A DNA stretch of 5,755 bases, from assembly GCA_963621995.1 (NCBI GenBank), contig CAVFFZ010000040.1, forward strand, positions 1-5,755, read 5' to 3'. The translations under genes and the position numbers were made by a program. Shown here piece by piece: positions 1-4,801 of this stretch. The notes under the pieces are model-generated. The model saw only the letters and a list, made by a program, of their open reading frames with translations, did not search any database and had not been told where the DNA came from. The stretch comes from UMGS1663 sp963621995 (lineage in GTDB: Bacteria > Bacillota > Clostridia > TANB77 > CAG-508). The stretch's first letter is position 1, and each line of letters opens with the position of its first letter.

Positions 1-55
1 ATATAATCATGTCTAAATTGTAATATTTAACTTTTCTTTCAACTTTTCGGTTTCC
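1..55 (-). pseudogene. Internal fragment of a second RhuM-family gene (exact 55-bp copy), cut by the window edge
   Basis: These 55 bases are identical to positions 4049-4103, inside the RhuM gene of this window, in the same orientation. They encode RhuM residues 76-93 on the minus strand (starting GNRKVERKVKYY). Homology stops sharply at position 56. The upstream codons then read unrelated residues and reach an in-frame TAA at 80-82, with no RhuM N-terminus. The copy therefore has no start of its own and begins in mid-gene; whether it continues to the left cannot be seen. It may be a duplicated scar of the RhuM gene or an overlap artefact at a contig end. Confidence 0.8.
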
Positions 56-79
56 ATATTTATTCCTTTCCAAAAAGTT

Positions 80-118
80 TTAGAAAAAAGAGAAGATTTC
101 ACATCAATCTTCTCTTTT
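80..118 (-). terminator. Intrinsic terminator of the NUDIX-kinase-NUDIX operon
   Basis: A perfect 13-bp stem (arms 86-98 and 106-118) encloses a 7-nt loop. In the minus-strand RNA it is followed at once by a U-rich tract (complement of 79-89). It begins 7 bases after the stop codon of the last operon gene. Stem length, perfect pairing, T-run and position all fit Rho-independent termination. Confidence 0.9.
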
Positions 119-125
119 GTAAACA

Positions 126-629
126 TTATCTTTCCATATCTTCTCTCTTTTTAATTCTTTCGTCTTTTATAGTATGAACAACCTCTTGTGGTATATTTTG
201 CAATATTGGGATCATATAATCAGGCTTAAATGTTACTTGATTTAACAGTTCTTTTTCTAACCATTTATATCTATACTTATCTCCTTCAATTCCTGCAAAT
301 TCCCCTTGTTTTCTTAATAATTGTGAATTTTCTGGGAGTCTTAATAAATAATTGAATCCTAATTCATGATATGTTTTATCTTTCAAATCAAAAAAACTCT
401 CTGTTATCGAAACTAATCTATCGATTTTACTCTCGACTCCTAATTCCTCTTGTATTTCCCTTATTATTGCTTTTTCTGTGTCTTCCATCATTTCTACTCT
501 TCCTCCTGGTAATAACCAGAAATCAAAATTCGATAGTCTATGTATTAGAATTTTTTTCTTGTCAGGACTTTCTAGTATCCCTCCTACTCTAAAATTAAAT
601 TTCTTTTCTTTTTCTTCATAAGAAATCAT
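126..629 (-). CDS. NUDIX hydrolase (third gene of the operon)
   Basis: A 167-residue NUDIX (MutT-type) hydrolase, expected to cleave a nucleoside diphosphate linked to another group, releasing a nucleoside monophosphate and a phosphorylated product with Mg2+ or Mn2+. The Nudix box is complete at residues 43-65: Gly43, five residues, Glu49, seven residues, then REIQEELGV, giving metal-binding Glu58, Glu61 and Glu62. It is preceded by the usual strand and WLLPGG turn. No signal peptide or membrane segment is visible, so it is cytoplasmic. The ATG is supported by AAGGAGG at 640-646, ten bases upstream. It lies 29 nt after the kinase gene and is the last cistron before the terminator. The charged C-terminal tail (about residues 140-167) is unremarkable. 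The substrate cannot be predicted. Being in an operon with a second, different NUDIX protein suggests distinct substrates or sequential steps. Confidence 0.93.
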   Translation of the reverse strand: MISYEEKEKKFNFRVGGILESPDKKKILIHRLSNFDFWLLPGGRVEMMEDTEKAIIREIQEELGVESKIDRLVSITESFFDLKDKTYHELGFNYLLRLPENSQLLRKQGEFAGIEGDKYRYKWLEKELLNQVTFKPDYMIPILQNIPQEVVHTIKDERIKKREDMER

Positions 630-658
630 TTTATTATCTCCTCCTTCCTTATATAAAA

Positions 659-1720
659 TTATCTTTCTTTTGGATTCTCATATCTGTATGGTACATTTTT
701 CAACAACCCTTCACCAATTTCATCTAAATTATAGTATAAACTTTTGCACAAGTTAGTTCTAAACAAAGCAAATTTTAATAATTCATTTTGAGTATAGTCT
801 TTATTATACTCTTTATAACCGAATGTACTTCCTATTAGTTGTATCAGATAAATATGAGGAGCAAACTTTAAATCATATTCATTTAATTGTACATATTTTG
901 AAACTTCTTTAAAATATTGAATAAGATTATTCATTTCTATTTTTCCATTCTTTGCTTTTTCATCTACATAACTGTATGATCTAATTATTTCCCATACTAT
1001 CGGCATCTTCTTTGCAGTTTCAAAATCTATTACAGTAGCTTGTTTATTCTCATTATAAATTAGTTGTTGTACACTATAATCCCCATGTGTATTCATTATA
1101 CTTAATTTTCTGACTATTTTAAAATCGAATTTATTAATTAACTCATTTGCTATTAATATTTTTTCACTAAAATCTGCCATAAATTGCTTCTTATATTTAT
1201 TATCATCTTTAATATTCTTTTTTTCATTTTCTAATTTTCGGATTCCTATTTGTACACTCTCTTTTGAAAACCATCTATCTATAATTCCTTCTTCCTCTAG
1301 TCCTTCATACCCTACTAACTCTTTTATTAATTTTCCTAAAATAGATGCTGATTCTATCATTTGTTCATAGTTTCCTGTATTATTCTCAATAGTATATCCA
1401 TCTATGAATTGTTGTAAAATTACTACTTTTCCATTAAATATAAAATAATATCTACCATCATTTAATTGAACATACTGTGGTACTAAAATCTCTCTTCTTT
1501 TTAAATATTCAATTAATTGAATTTCTTTTTCAACTAGTGATATTGGTTTATTTGAATTAAATTCTTTTAACATATATCTTTTATCCTTTATATGAATTTC
1601 ATATAAATTTGAAGAACCTCTATCTAGTTTTTTTACTCCTATATTTCCTTCTAAACCATATTTCGTTCTTAATAAATCGATTATATCATTTTTAGTTAAT
1701 AAAGATGCTTCTACTGCCAT
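659..1720 (-). CDS. Aminoglycoside-phosphotransferase-fold kinase (CotS/choline-kinase-like)
   Basis: A 353-residue protein of the APH/choline-kinase superfamily, predicted to move the gamma phosphate of ATP (or GTP) to a small molecule. The visible N-lobe has the strand around YMLKEF with candidate nucleotide-binding Lys52, a helix with Glu64/Glu66, and a hinge at QQFIDG (103-108). The C-lobe has the catalytic loop THGDYSVQQL (211-220; base Asp214) and the metal-binding IDFE (231-234; Asp232). The loop residue that is normally Asn in HGDxxxxN is Gln219; Gln is also known at this place in some family members such as maltokinases, so loss of activity is not implied. The ATG lies 3 nt after the stop of the upstream NUDIX gene, and its GGAG (1731-1734) sits inside that gene, indicating translational coupling. 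No antibiotic substrate can be assigned; spore-coat CotS-like, sugar, amino-alcohol or drug kinases are all possible. Confidence 0.85.
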   Translation of the reverse strand: MAVEASLLTKNDIIDLLRTKYGLEGNIGVKKLDRGSSNLYEIHIKDKRYMLKEFNSNKPISLVEKEIQLIEYLKRREILVPQYVQLNDGRYYFIFNGKVVILQQFIDGYTIENNTGNYEQMIESASILGKLIKELVGYEGLEEEGIIDRWFSKESVQIGIRKLENEKKNIKDDNKYKKQFMADFSEKILIANELINKFDFKIVRKLSIMNTHGDYSVQQLIYNENKQATVIDFETAKKMPIVWEIIRSYSYVDEKAKNGKIEMNNLIQYFKEVSKYVQLNEYDLKFAPHIYLIQLIGSTFGYKEYNKDYTQNELLKFALFRTNLCKSLYYNLDEIGEGLLKNVPYRYENPKER

Positions 1721-1723
1721 TAG

Positions 1724-2239
1724 CTATATACTCCATTCTAAACATTTTTTATAATCTTCTTTTGTAAAATCTATTGTAGGTATAATTTCTTTTCTCTTAA
1801 TCATTTTTTCAAATTCGTCTATTGTAACCCATTTTGACTCTTCTACTTCCCCATCTGCAAAAATCAAATCTTTAATATCTACATCTTTTCTAAAAATCCA
1901 TATATCTTTAAAATCTTTTGCATGGTCATCTCTTAATGTTCTATAAAAATTTGCATCTTTTTCATTAAAATCAAGTCCTAATTCTTCTTTTAATTCTCTT
2001 AGTATTGCTTGGAGACTATTCTCACCTTTTATACAAGATCCTCCTGTACCTTCCCACATACTTGGATATTTATTCTTAAACTTTGAACGCTTATTCAATA
2101 ATATCTCCGCTTTAGAATTTATGATAATAGCTTCTACTACTAAATGATACTCTCCTTCGTTTAATTTTTCATCACTATGTCTGTCAATTACTTTACCTGT
2201 ATAATTTCTATTAACATCATATACATCCCATAATTCCAT
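1724..2239 (-). CDS. NUDIX hydrolase, WDVYD-type (first gene of the operon)
   Basis: A 171-residue NUDIX hydrolase. The N-terminus ELWDVYDVNRNYTGK (2-16) is typical of the clostridial NUDIX group related to isopentenyl-diphosphate isomerase-like proteins. A Nudix box at residues 67-89 fits the consensus exactly: Gly67, Glu73, then RELKEELGL, with metal ligands Glu82, Glu85 and Glu86. The preceding MWEGTGG is the usual strand-turn. It differs clearly from the second NUDIX protein of the operon in N-terminus and in the residues after the box, so the pair is not a recent tandem duplication. The ATG is supported by AGAGG (2249-2253), nine bases upstream. It is the first cistron, about 100 nt downstream of a good sigma-A promoter. 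The product is soluble and cytoplasmic. The substrate is unknown; NDP-linked metabolites or isoprenoid diphosphates are possible. Confidence 0.92.
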   Translation of the reverse strand: MELWDVYDVNRNYTGKVIDRHSDEKLNEGEYHLVVEAIIINSKAEILLNKRSKFKNKYPSMWEGTGGSCIKGENSLQAILRELKEELGLDFNEKDANFYRTLRDDHAKDFKDIWIFRKDVDIKDLIFADGEVEESKWVTIDEFEKMIKRKEIIPTIDFTKEDYKKCLEWSI

Positions 2240-2349
2240 TACTATTTACCTCTTATTTTTATTATAATTACTCTTTTAATGTCTTTGCATTCTATCTAAC
2301 TTTTTTGTTATATCATTTTTGTTGTTTTCATATTCTTGACTTCTGTATT

Positions 2350-2378
2350 ATTTTACCATATTATGTAATTTTTGTAAA
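2350..2378 (-). promoter_or_regulatory. Sigma-A-type promoter of the NUDIX-kinase-NUDIX operon
   Basis: On the minus strand, TTTACA (2373-2378) and TAAAAT (2350-2355) are separated by exactly 17 bases. The bases TGG just before the -10 make it an extended -10 (TGnTAAAAT). The predicted start near 2342 gives a leader of about 100 nt before the first NUDIX gene. I see no riboswitch-like conserved core in that leader. Confidence 0.65.
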
Positions 2379-2419
2379 GTGTTCAATTATTTAGTTTTTG
2401 GTAAAATAATTTAAACACT
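2378..2419 (-). repeat. Long inverted repeat between the SEC-C remnant and the operon promoter
   Basis: Arms 2378-2392 and 2404-2419 pair over 15 positions with one bulged base (T2412) and one G-U pair in the minus-strand RNA, around an 11-nt loop. It begins five bases after the SEC-C stop codon and touches the -35 of the operon promoter. There is no strong T-run after it in the minus direction, so it is either a weak terminator of the lost SEC-C gene or an operator overlapping the promoter. Confidence 0.5.
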
Positions 2420-2423
2420 GTGA

Positions 2424-2519
2424 CTATTCATTTCTTCCACAGTAATTTTTGTACTTCTTACCACTTCTACATATAGGTATCGTCAGTATTATTAGTATTT
2501 CTTTATTTATCAGACTCGG
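2424..2519 (-). pseudogene. SEC-C zinc-motif C-terminal remnant (copy 1, decayed)
   Basis: The frame ends ICRSGKKYKNYCGRN followed by TAG at 2424-2426. This matches the SEC-C motif (consensus CxCGSGKKYKxCC/H) found at the C-terminus of SecA and many other bacterial proteins, where it binds zinc. Two of the four usual ligand positions are altered: the first Cys is lost and the CC pair reads YC. The open frame runs back only to an in-frame TAA at 2520-2522 and has no plausible start. An adjacent frame upstream (about 2490-2580) encodes an Asn/Thr/Asp-rich stretch (RNTNNTDDT) typical of a linker before SEC-C, suggesting an indel and an internal stop. I read this as the dead 3' end of a gene whose body is gone. 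Confidence 0.65.
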
Positions 2520-2580
2520 TTATATCAATATTGTTTGCTATATTATCTGTACTATAAGTATTTCTCTAACGTGGGTATAT

Positions 2581-2597
2581 TGTGGACATTGTCCACA
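2581..2597. repeat. Perfect 17-bp palindrome TGTGGACA-T-TGTCCACA
   Basis: Two 8-bp arms, 2581-2588 and 2590-2597, are exact reverse complements around one central base. It sits in gene-free DNA upstream (minus sense) of SEC-C remnant 1. The short spacer is more like a dimeric protein-binding site than an RNA hairpin. One arm (TGTGGACA) recurs at 4420-4427 upstream of RhuM. No regulator can be named. Confidence 0.5.
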
Positions 2598-2664
2598 TCC
2601 GTTCACAATGATATTATGTCATAATTTGATATATCATCAAACATATAATTAGATTAAATACTAA

Positions 2665-2853
2665 TTACAACTCATTAATAAAATTAATTAGAGTATTATA
2701 TAGTTCTTTAAATGAAACAAATTTTAAATTAAATACAAATGATAAATCGTTCGAGTCATAACAAGAATTTAAAACATGATAATTTTTATCTTTTAACTCA
2801 TCAAAGTTTTTACTTTTTCCATGTTTATAAACATTTATAATGTTAACGAACTT
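2665..2853 (-). pseudogene. C-terminal remnant of an unrecognised protein (NVYKHG motif)
   Basis: A 62-codon frame is open from just after a TAA (2854-2856) to a TAA at 2665-2667. It contains no Met codon and no ribosome binding site, so it is not a free-standing gene. The peptide has normal composition, with NVYKHGKSKNFDELKDKNYH near its start and an amphipathic end (KELYNTLINFINEL), which looks like real former coding sequence rather than chance. The beginning overlaps the 3' end of the truncated integrase in another frame, so the two genes appear to have been joined by a deletion near 2835-2855. I cannot assign the family. The N-xxx-H pattern in NVYKH faintly recalls the end of HEPN-like domains but lacks the Arg. 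Confidence 0.5.
2821..2834. repeat. 14-bp perfect palindrome at the integrase breakpoint
   Basis: ATGTTTATAAACAT is its own reverse complement. It lies immediately beyond the stop of the truncated integrase, inside the unrecognised remnant. It may be chance in AT-rich DNA or mark the recombination junction. Confidence 0.4.
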
Positions 2854-3257
2854 TTAATAACCTTTTGATAATTTCTTAATGCGTCCCTTGTGCCAGATGT
2901 TTGATATAACTTTAATAACGTCTGATTTAGAATATATGGTGTTAAAACTGATAACTTATAATTACATAATTTCTTTTTAATATTGCTAAAAGATTCTTTA
3001 TATCTCCTTGCAGTAGAATATTTATAGTTTATTTCAAAATATTCTTTCATCCAATAATCTAAATAATCTCCATACAACATATTACACTCTATATTAGTTA
3101 CTCCATTTATGAATTCATCGTATGCTTTTTGTCCTGCTATATATGCTTCATTCTTCGTCTTAAAGCCACTTTTTGTTATTTGTTTTCTCTTTCCATTTAC
3201 CTTTCCTGCTTCAAAGCAATATTGATATACATTACCTCTTTTTCTTATGCTAATCAT
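2835..3257 (-). CDS. Truncated tyrosine recombinase / integrase (N-terminal domains only)
   Basis: The N-terminal part of a phage- or ICE-type tyrosine recombinase, 140 residues from the ATG at 3255-3257. That start is chosen over an upstream ATG at 3344 because AAGGAG (3267-3272) lies nine bases before it and the product then begins with the standard ISIRKRGNVYQY arm-binding start. Residues 1-52 form the arm-DNA-binding domain (KRKQITKSGFKTKNEA, with the usual basic loop). Residues 60-140 are the SAM-like core-binding domain, with YWMKEY, YSTARRYKE and a final RNYQKVIKSSLT. Family members are usually about 380-400 residues; here the entire catalytic domain (Arg, HxxR, Tyr nucleophile) is missing. 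Homology ends at a TAA reached right after SSLT, so the protein cannot recombine DNA, although an arm-site-binding fragment could still be made. A terminator separates it from RhuM upstream. Confidence 0.85.
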   Translation of the reverse strand: MISIRKRGNVYQYCFEAGKVNGKRKQITKSGFKTKNEAYIAGQKAYDEFINGVTNIECNMLYGDYLDYWMKEYFEINYKYSTARRYKESFSNIKKKLCNYKLSVLTPYILNQTLLKLYQTSGTRDALRNYQKVIKSSLTL

Positions 3258-3292
3258 TTTATCACTCTCCTTATCTTTGATATACATATAAA

Positions 3293-3323
3293 AATAGAGT
3301 ATACCTACATGATACACTCTATT
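3293..3323 (-). terminator. Intrinsic terminator after RhuM
   Basis: Eight perfect base pairs (arms 3293-3300 and 3316-3323) extend by further A-U and G-U pairs to a 7-nt loop at 3305-3311. In the minus-strand RNA the stem is followed by UUUUU. The upstream arm overlaps the RhuM stop codon (3319-3321). This isolates RhuM from the integrase gene that starts at 3257. Confidence 0.75.
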
Positions 3324-3696
3324 CACTCTTTGCTTTATCATCAATTTTATTACTTATTGCTTTTAAAGTTTCTAAATACTCTCTTTCCACCGGACTTATT
3401 GTTTTTACTTGGTATTTCTTATATTCATCTTTGGCTTTTTCGATTGCTTTATTATGACTAATTGCACCTACACCAATAAGTAGCTTTTCTCCAGTACTAG
3501 AAAGGATTGTATCCAGTTGCTTAATATAATCATCCATATGCATTGGATTATGTCTAATTGCTTGTATTTCAGCAAAATCAAAATATCCAGATACTAAATT
3601 ATTTAAAATTTTTAATTCTTCTTCTGTTAAATAATTTTTAGCAATTATAACATCACTCATTACTGGCAAATCACCTTTAAAAGTAGTTAATCCCAT
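3319..3696 (-). CDS. rhuM: RhuM-family protein, C-terminal part of a frameshifted gene
   Basis: This is the C-terminal third of the RhuM gene whose N-terminal part is at 3729-4328. The apparent ATG at 3694-3696 is internal. The same frame reads upstream without a stop through PEVIYERANSDKPF and HGHTA to position 3753, where it meets the N-terminal frame. Recognisable family blocks are MGLTTFKG, SDVIIAKNYLTEEEL, a helix with RHNPMHMDDYIKQLD, and the final AKDEYKKYQ. No ribosome binding site precedes the apparent ATG, so separate translation is unlikely. If the frameshift is real, the cell makes only the N-terminal fragment. If it is a sequencing error, the intact protein would be 336 residues, close to the usual RhuM length. 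Confidence 0.85.
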   Translation of the reverse strand: MGLTTFKGDLPVMSDVIIAKNYLTEEELKILNNLVSGYFDFAEIQAIRHNPMHMDDYIKQLDTILSSTGEKLLIGVGAISHNKAIEKAKDEYKKYQVKTISPVEREYLETLKAISNKIDDKAKSE

Positions 3697-3728
3697 AAAA
3701 GGTTTATCAGAATTTGCCCTTTCATATA

Positions 3729-4328
3729 TTACTTCAGGTGCTGTATGTCCATGGCAGCATAATGAAGTTTATTTTGAACAATTTTAAAAAATTCAATTGA
3801 TTTTTCATCTTTTGGGTTATAATCTACAGCTGTCGCATACAAATCAAGAACTTGTCTATATAATACCTTTTCGGATGATCTTATGTCTTTAATTCTAGCA
3901 AGCAATTCTTTCCAATAATTACCGCCACCGTTGCCTTTAAGTCTTTCATCATCCATAGTAAAGCCTTTAATCATATATTCTTTTAATCTTTCAGTCGCCC
4001 ATCTTCTAAAATTAGTAGCAACTTTTGATTTTATTCTATATCCTAAAGATATAATCATGTCTAAATTGTAATATTTAACTTTTCTTTCAACTTTTCGGTT
4101 TCCTTCTTTTTGAACTGTCAAGAATTCCTTGACAGTTGAATTTATATCTAATTCTTCTTCATCAAAGATATTTTTAATATGCAAACTTATATTTTGTTTA
4201 GTCGTATCATATAAATCAGCCATCTGTTGTTGTGATAACCATACTGTTTCATCTTCAAGTTTTACATCTATTTTTGTCTTTCCATCATCAGTTTGATAAA
4301 TTACAATATTATTGTTATTTTCTTCCAT
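3729..4328 (-). CDS. rhuM: RhuM-family protein, N-terminal part of a frameshifted gene
   Basis: RhuM-family proteins were named from a Salmonella pathogenicity island gene and are often found in mobile and restriction-system loci; their biochemical role is not settled. The N-terminal DNA-binding-like segment reads ETVWLSQQQMADLYDTT then ISLHIKNIF (27-55). Next come VKYYNLDMIISLGYRIKS (84-101), RRWATERLKEYMIKGF, and the KELLARIKDIRSSEKVLYRQ and LYATAVDYNP blocks typical of the family. The frame ends in an unrelated MDIQHLK after LHYAA. Restoring one C at 3753-3754 (minus-strand GCC to GCCC) gives LHYAAHGHTAPEVIYERA and fuses it to the C-terminal part at 3319-3696. The start is firm: ATG at 4326-4328 with GGAGG (4336-4340) seven bases upstream. 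Positions 4049-4103 are duplicated exactly at the left window edge. Confidence 0.92.
   Translation of the reverse strand: MEENNNNIVIYQTDDGKTKIDVKLEDETVWLSQQQMADLYDTTKQNISLHIKNIFDEEELDINSTVKEFLTVQKEGNRKVERKVKYYNLDMIISLGYRIKSKVATNFRRWATERLKEYMIKGFTMDDERLKGNGGGNYWKELLARIKDIRSSEKVLYRQVLDLYATAVDYNPKDEKSIEFFKIVQNKLHYAAMDIQHLK
4049..4103 (-). repeat. 55-bp direct repeat, copy B (inside RhuM)
   Basis: Identical base for base to positions 1-55 and in the same orientation, at an offset of 4048. It encodes RhuM residues 76-93. Base 56 and base 4104 differ, so the right edge of the repeat is sharp. Recombination between the copies would release or amplify a 4,048-bp unit holding the NUDIX-kinase-NUDIX operon, the integrase fragment and most of RhuM. 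Confidence 0.9.
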
Positions 4329-4357
4329 TGTTATACCTCCATTTCTATTAGATTTTA

Positions 4358-4400
4358 AAAGGTGTCAACAAATATAATTATTGTTCACACCTTTATTTTA
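4358..4400 (-). promoter_or_regulatory. Inverted repeat and possible -10 in the RhuM leader
   Basis: Arms 4358-4371 and 4381-4394 pair over 8 bp, one mismatch (C4366/C4386), then 5 bp, with a 9-nt loop; the outer arm is AAAGGTGT. A TAAAAT hexamer on the minus strand (4395-4400) abuts it, with only a poor -35 match upstream. If that is the -10, transcription would start inside the repeat, a classic operator position about 50 nt before the RhuM ATG. It could instead be a weak terminator for the lost upstream gene. Confidence 0.45.
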
Positions 4401-4487
4401 CTACATAATTTTAATTTTTTGTGGACAAGTTATAAAACTCGAACCAATTTATAATTTTTATAATTATTAGTTTTCCATTATTTTATG

Positions 4488-4571
4488 CTACTTTCCACAG
4501 CAATTCTTATATTTTTTTCCCGAACCACATGGCGAATTACTAATTATATTATCAATACTATTTGTATCTAT
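4488..4571 (-). pseudogene. SEC-C zinc-motif C-terminal remnant (copy 2)
   Basis: The minus-strand frame ends SPCGSGKKYKNCCGK with TAG at 4488-4490, a near-perfect SEC-C motif. Only the first Cys of the usual CPCGSGKKYKNCC is missing (SPC in place of CPC). The frame is open for 28 codons back to a TAA at 4572-4574, with no ATG and no ribosome binding site. Other frames just upstream (about 4580-4660) read an Asn/Thr/Ile/Asp-rich linker-like stretch (NDTNNTININDKNT), so an indel probably separates the tail from its former gene. SEC-C tails bind zinc and occur on SecA and on many unrelated accessory proteins; the parent protein here cannot be named. It lies between the ATPase gene and RhuM, and resembles remnant 1 at 2424-2519. 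Confidence 0.65.
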
Positions 4572-4652
4572 TTATACTAATAATATCAAGTATTTTTGTC
4601 ATTTATATTAATTGTATTATTAGTATCATTTTTATTATGCTTTCCAATTTTT

Positions 4653-4672
4653 TGCAAACAAAATGCAAACAA
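4653..4672. repeat. Tandem 9-bp direct repeat TGCAAACAA
   Basis: Two copies, 4653-4661 and 4664-4672, are separated by AA in a gene-free stretch between the SEC-C remnant and the ATPase gene. The size resembles recombinase arm-site or protein-binding repeats, but nothing here confirms such a role. Apart from this, the hairpin at 4694-4715 and the linker-like codons, I see nothing in 4575-4744. Confidence 0.4.
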
Positions 4673-4693
4673 TGTTTACATTCGTTATTATGT

Positions 4694-4715
4694 TTTTAGT
4701 ATATACTAACTAAAA
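4694..4715. repeat. Short inverted repeat downstream of the ATPase gene
   Basis: Seven-base arms TTTTAGT (4694-4700) and ACTAAAA (4709-4715) enclose an 8-nt loop that contributes to an inner palindrome, TAGTATATACTA. It lies 30-51 nt after the restored ATPase stop. There is no T-run on the minus strand, so a terminator role is weak. Confidence 0.35.
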
Positions 4716-4744
4716 GGAAAATTCAAGTATTTGCAATTTAAAAT

Positions 4745-4801
4745 TTATAAATATGATCTCATTACTTCAATAGATTTTCTTAAATCATCTATTTTAGCAA
4801 C
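4745..4801 (-). pseudogene. Displaced C-terminal helix of the ATPase gene (frameshifted tail)
   Basis: This frame reads VAKIDDLRKSIEVMRSYL and ends in TAA at 4745-4747. It is the natural continuation of the ATPase C-terminus: deleting one G from the GGGG run (complement of 4801-4804) joins IRNQIHHRKDN directly to it. In HEPN-like and related ATPase tails, the RNxxxH segment is followed by just such a short amphipathic helix. It has no start of its own and is part of the gene at 4794-5755. Confidence 0.75.

Noticed and set aside
26..69. Short out-of-frame peptide starting METEKLKE near the left edge
   Set aside because: It is a 14-codon frame across the RhuM duplicate; the AAAGGA before its ATG is probably coincidental in this composition.
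371..592. Open frame on the plus strand opposite the third operon gene
   Set aside because: Leu/Phe/Ser-rich translation of the complement of an AT-rich gene, with no ribosome binding site; the minus strand has an exact Nudix box here.
2581..2597. DnaA boxes and a replication origin
   Set aside because: Only near-matches at two distant places, with no cluster, no AT-rich unwinding repeats beyond background and no replication gene.
2449..2652. 67-codon plus-strand frame in the gene-free region
   Set aside because: No ribosome binding site. It covers the reverse complement of the SEC-C remnant, and its hydrophobic Ile/Ser composition is what AT-rich antisense gives.
3258..3344. Longer integrase start at 3344 adding 29 residues
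   Set aside because: The extension overlaps the RhuM stop and the terminator and lacks family similarity; ATG 3257 has AAGGAG at ideal spacing.
3129..3461. Plus-strand frame across the integrase-RhuM boundary
   Set aside because: It crosses two well-recognised minus-strand genes and a terminator; the apparent membrane-like composition is an antisense effect.
3745..3760. Programmed ribosomal frameshift in RhuM
   Set aside because: No slippery heptamer or downstream structure is visible; a one-base deletion explains it more simply.
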